From the NCBI GenBank assembly GCA_023251285.1, contig JAHEZB010000083.1:1-7543 (forward strand): a stretch of 7,543 nt of DNA. The letters run 5' to 3'. A program made the position numbers and the translations under genes. The stretch comes from Chitinophagaceae bacterium (GTDB lineage Bacteria; Bacteroidota; Bacteroidia; Chitinophagales; Chitinophagaceae). Of this stretch, positions 5,504 to 7,543 are shown piece by piece (the stretch's first letter is position 1; every line of letters begins with the position of its first letter). Under the pieces are notes generated by a model that saw only the letters and a list, made by a program, of their open reading frames with translations, searched no databases and was not told where the DNA came from.

Positions 5504-6588
5504 ATGAAACAAATTTTTTATCTTTTATTAGCTGGATTGTTCATTTCAATTTTTGCTAATCATGCGTCGGCACAAGGATGTGTCGCCATTCGAAGTACCG
5601 GTGGTATTTGTACAATGGAACATGCGCATTCTGACAGCGCTTCAAAATGGGTATTGAATATCAACAACCGTTATTTCAAATCATTCCGGCATTTTGTAGG
5701 CATAAAAGAGCAAAAGCAACGGGCAGCAAATGGGTCAGAAGTGATCAATCATTCTTACACGATGGATCTTACACTCACCCGGAATGTCAACAAATGCTGG
5801 TCATTCTCGCTAGATGTGCCGATCTTGGCTAACTCGCGTTCTTCCCTGTATGAACATGATGGAAAAAACCGGTTTGTTACGCATTCTTTTGGCCTTGGTG
5901 ATATCCGGTTTTCGGCTTACAGATGGATTTTTGATCCCGAAAAAATGCCCAGAGGAAATATTCAATTTGGTTTGGGTATTAGCTTCCGACGGGTGATTAT
6001 AAATACCAGGATTTTTTTCATAAAAACGATTCTACTTTAGTACTGGGGCCCGTTGATCAATCAATTCAGCTGGGCGATGGTGGCACCGGCTTTCCACTGG
6101 AAATGAATGCGTTTTATAATTTTTCAGAAAAACTAGGTCTATATGGGAATTTGTATTATTTAGTGAGTCCACGCGAACAAAATGGAACATCGACTGCAAG
6201 AGGCGGAACGCCCTCTGCAGCCAGCATTAAAAATGGCAGTAGCGTGATGAGCGTGCCGGATCAATATATGGCAAGAGTTGGGGCCAATTTTACCGCAAAG
6301 GCTCTAACAATTTCTCTTGGTTTTCGTGATGAATGTCTGCCGGTTCATGATCTTATTGGCGGCAGCAAAGGATTCAGAAGGCCGGGTTATATCATTTCTT
6401 TGGAGCCCGGGTTGACTTATAATTTCAGGAAGGTAAATATCTATGCTTATCTGCCGGTAGCTCTTGTGCGCGATCGTACTCAGAGTGTAGCGGATAAAAT
6501 TCAAACAAAGCTGACCGGAGTTTATACGCAGGGAGATGCTGCGTTTGCGGATTACACAATCAATGTTGGATGTTCTTTTAAATTTTGA
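5504..6588 (+). pseudogene. Outer-membrane beta-barrel protein gene split by a one-base deletion near 5981
   Basis: Two consecutive frames, 5504-6040 and the frame running from about 5983 to 6588, are one gene. Residues 1-23 form a signal peptide ending Ala-Ser-Ala before Gln24. The mature start has a Gly-Cys-Val-Ala-Ile-Arg motif with Cys26 and Cys36. The rest shows amphipathic strands with many aromatic residues and a C-terminal Phe, as in outer-membrane barrels. The first frame is right up to Gly-Leu-Gly-Ile159 (codon 5978-5980); the second then continues with Leu-Pro-Thr-Gly-Asp-Tyr. Adding one A at 5981 gives a Lys codon and a continuous protein of about 361 residues. The lesion may be a true frameshift mutation or a sequencing error. 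The specific family is not certain; the architecture recalls the transporter-like barrels annotated near phenol-degradation genes. It follows the haloperoxidase genes beyond a terminator and ends before a second copy of the same terminator. Confidence 0.85.
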
Positions 6589-6630
6589 TTTTTCTATAAG
6601 ATAGCTATTTGCCGGAACAGAAATTACTGA

Positions 6631-6710
6631 TATTTCTTTATTTCCTGGTATAAACTTTTTCTCTTAATAACGATTAGAACCCTTCTCTGTATCCACAGGG
6701 AAGGCTTTCT
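6631..6710 (+). repeat. Terminator-containing repeat, copy 2 (core 6651-6710)
   Basis: This is the second copy of the element at 5381-5460, with the core 6651-6710 differing at only two bases. It lies between the convergent barrel gene and DsrE-like gene. The match stops at 6710, five bases before the stop codon of the minus-strand gene, so the minus-strand coding sequence is not part of the duplication. Confidence 0.9.
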
Positions 6711-6716
6711 ATTTTT
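6681..6716 (+). terminator. Intrinsic terminator of the beta-barrel gene, shared with the convergent DsrE-like gene
   Basis: CCTTCTCTGT at 6681-6690 pairs with ACAGGGAAGG at 6695-6704 around ATCC. The single change from copy 1 turns a C-G pair into a T-G wobble, so a plus-strand RNA keeps all ten pairs, whereas the minus-strand RNA would have a C-A mismatch. The T-tract is interrupted (CTTTCTATTTTT, 6705-6716) and runs into the stop codon of the minus-strand gene. It therefore acts best on plus-strand transcripts. Confidence 0.75.
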
Positions 6717-7170
6717 ACGGATGAATCGTAGCCCAACCTTCATAATGCCTGATAATGATTTCTCCATTGCCACTGGGCACGTAAGAAATGAAAGGCCATA
6801 ATTCACTTTTGCTTATTTTTCTTTCATGGATCGTATTTTCACATTGGGCCAATATGACGCCTCTTTTCTGCAGGGTCAAAAGCAATGTATCATAGTGATT
6901 TGCTTTTTTAAATATTTCTACGCCGTCTCCAAAGGCAACAAGTTCCACCTGCAACTTTCCTTTCAACCGTGGATCACTCAGCGCATTATTGATATTTCGC
7001 ATCACGCCCTTTATCTTCTTTTCATTCGATTCATCGAGTATGTATAGTGCTTTATACGATTTTAAATTGGCGTCAGCACCATGAAAATTGTCCCCATTGT
7101 TTGCCTGCCCAAAACTTTTTGAAGCCAAACAAATAAATGCGAGAAAGAAAACGGTTGTTATTTTTTTCAT
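6715..7170 (-). CDS. Secreted DsrE-like protein
   Basis: The 151-residue product resembles the DsrE/DsrF-like fold (small sulfur-relay and related proteins), in the exported form common in Bacteroidota. Residues 1-22 are a signal peptide (two Lys, a hydrophobic core, then Ser-Phe-Gly-Gln), so the protein should be periplasmic. The body follows the family order: a first strand with Ala-Leu-Tyr-Ile-Leu-Asp at 41-46, a helix with Asn-Asn-Ala-Leu around 61-64, the strand Val-Glu-Leu-Val-Ala-Phe-Gly-Asp-Gly at 75-83, and Gly-Val-x-Leu-Ala-Gln-Cys110-Glu-Asn-Thr, where the Cys sits at the family's usual reactive position. The end, from Ile-Ser-Tyr-Val-Pro-Ser-Gly-Asn-Gly at 128 to Gly-Trp-Ala-Thr at 145, is distinctive. 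ATG 7170 is preferred to the TTG directly before it. It begins 35 bases after the ComA-like gene on the same strand, so the two are probably cotranscribed. Confidence 0.82.
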   Translation of the reverse strand: MKKITTVFFLAFICLASKSFGQANNGDNFHGADANLKSYKALYILDESNEKKIKGVMRNINNALSDPRLKGKLQVELVAFGDGVEIFKKANHYDTLLLTLQKRGVILAQCENTIHERKISKSELWPFISYVPSGNGEIIIRHYEGWATIHP

Positions 7171-7205
7171 CAATCTCTTTTTTGTTTTTCATTAAATTAC
7201 GTTCC

Positions 7206-7543
7206 TTATTGCGTATCATTTAAAAAGAAATCAAAACTGTCGCCCCTCAAGCCGAGACGCATTGCTTCGAGCGGGATTATTTCTTTAGGTAAAATATTTC
7301 CAAGGTTTGCATTGCAACCAAGCAGTTTTATAAAATACAATTGCTGATCTTTCTCCGGCGCTTCCCAGATTATTTTTTCAAAAGGAATTTTCGTTAATAT
7401 TTCCTGCACCAGCCCTTCGCGAACCTCCCCATTATTGCGGTACAAGCCTTCATTTCCGGTTTCTTTCGCTTCAGCGATCACATACCGGGAACCCGCATCC
7501 AGCTCGGCTTTCATCAGTTCTATCCATTTGTACGGCGGTGTCA
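7206..7543 (-). CDS. comA: Phosphosulfolactate synthase (ComA-like), C-terminal part, 5' end outside window
   Basis: The frame is open to the right edge, so the ATG at 7514 is internal; residues before it read Thr-Pro-Pro-Tyr-Lys-Trp-Ile-Glu-Leu, as in ComA-family proteins. About 112 C-terminal residues of a protein usually near 250 are present. Recognisable family stretches are Tyr-Val-Ile-Ala-Glu-Ala, Gly-Glu-Val-Arg-Glu-Gly, Ile-Ile-Trp-Glu-Ala-Pro, Leu-Leu-Gly-Cys-Asn-Ala-Asn-Leu-Gly-Asn and Leu-Gly-Leu-Arg-Gly-Asp. The archaeal enzyme adds sulfite to phosphoenolpyruvate to make (2R)-phospho-3-sulfolactate, the first step of coenzyme M synthesis. Bacteroidota do not make coenzyme M as far as is known, so here it may supply another sulfonate or have a different job. 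It is cytoplasmic and lies upstream of the DsrE-like gene. Confidence 0.88.
   Translation of the reverse strand, partial: TPPYKWIELMKAELDAGSRYVIAEAKETGNEGLYRNNGEVREGLVQEILTKIPFEKIIWEAPEKDQQLYFIKLLGCNANLGNILPKEIIPLEAMRLGLRGDSFDFFLNDTQ

Noticed and set aside
6103..6588. Separate 161-residue gene starting at ATG 6103
   Set aside because: The same frame continues upstream to about 5983 with protein-like sequence that completes the barrel protein; ATG 6103 is an internal Met and the sequence after it has no signal peptide.
5381..6710. Composite transposon or insertion sequence bounded by the two repeats
   Set aside because: There is no transposase, the repeats are explained mainly by terminator hairpins, and no target duplication is visible.
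7171..7173. TTG start one codon before ATG 7170 in the DsrE-like gene
   Set aside because: The adjacent ATG gives the same protein minus one residue and is the more usual start.
1..7543. tRNA, rRNA, CRISPR array or prophage signals
   Set aside because: No cloverleaf, regularly spaced repeats or phage-type genes were found on reading either strand.

Overview
The window looks like a chromosomal segment of a Bacteroidota bacterium, most likely a member of the Chitinophagaceae/Sphingobacteriales side of the phylum. The grounds are AT-rich spacers, A-rich leaders without Shine-Dalgarno sequences, several Sec or lipoprotein signal peptides, and close resemblance of the edge genes (L-serine dehydratase, ComA-like phosphosulfolactate synthase, secreted DsrE-like protein) to Bacteroidota versions. 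The taxonomic placement is inference.

Layout. Positions 2-340 (+) hold the C-terminal end of an iron-sulfur L-serine dehydratase. A spacer with a possible terminator and a palindromic AT-rich site leads to 529-1089 (+), a signal-peptide protein I do not recognise. After a 205-bp spacer, a plus-strand run begins: 1295-2113 encodes a membrane protein made of two repeated DoxX-like halves; 2145-2570 a small lipoprotein; 2637-3998 and 4033-5358 two tandem, divergent lipoproteins of the vanadium-dependent haloperoxidase/PAP2 superfamily. A strong terminator hairpin follows, and then 5504-6588, an outer-membrane beta-barrel gene split by what looks like a single-base deletion near 5981. A near-identical copy of the 60-bp terminator region (58 of 60 bases) closes this gene at 6651-6710. 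On the minus strand, running in from the right edge, are the C-terminal part of a ComA-like phosphosulfolactate synthase (7206-7543) and a secreted DsrE-like protein (6715-7170), convergent with the barrel gene.

How the genes may work together. The central block looks like an envelope system: an inner-membrane DoxX-like protein, three lipoproteins of which two carry a haloperoxidase-type oxyanion site, and a beta-barrel in the outer membrane. The close spacing from 1295 to 5358 suggests one transcript. The barrel gene is separated from it by a terminator but has no recognisable promoter of its own in the 36 bases between the T-tract and its start. A joint role in vanadate-dependent oxidation or phosphoester cleavage at the cell surface is a hypothesis, not something the sequence proves.

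Most notable points: the two haloperoxidase paralogues differ exactly at the oxyanion-binding loop (Ser-Ala-His against Cys-Gly-His); the barrel gene carries a clean one-base lesion; and the barrel gene is bracketed by two copies of the same terminator element.
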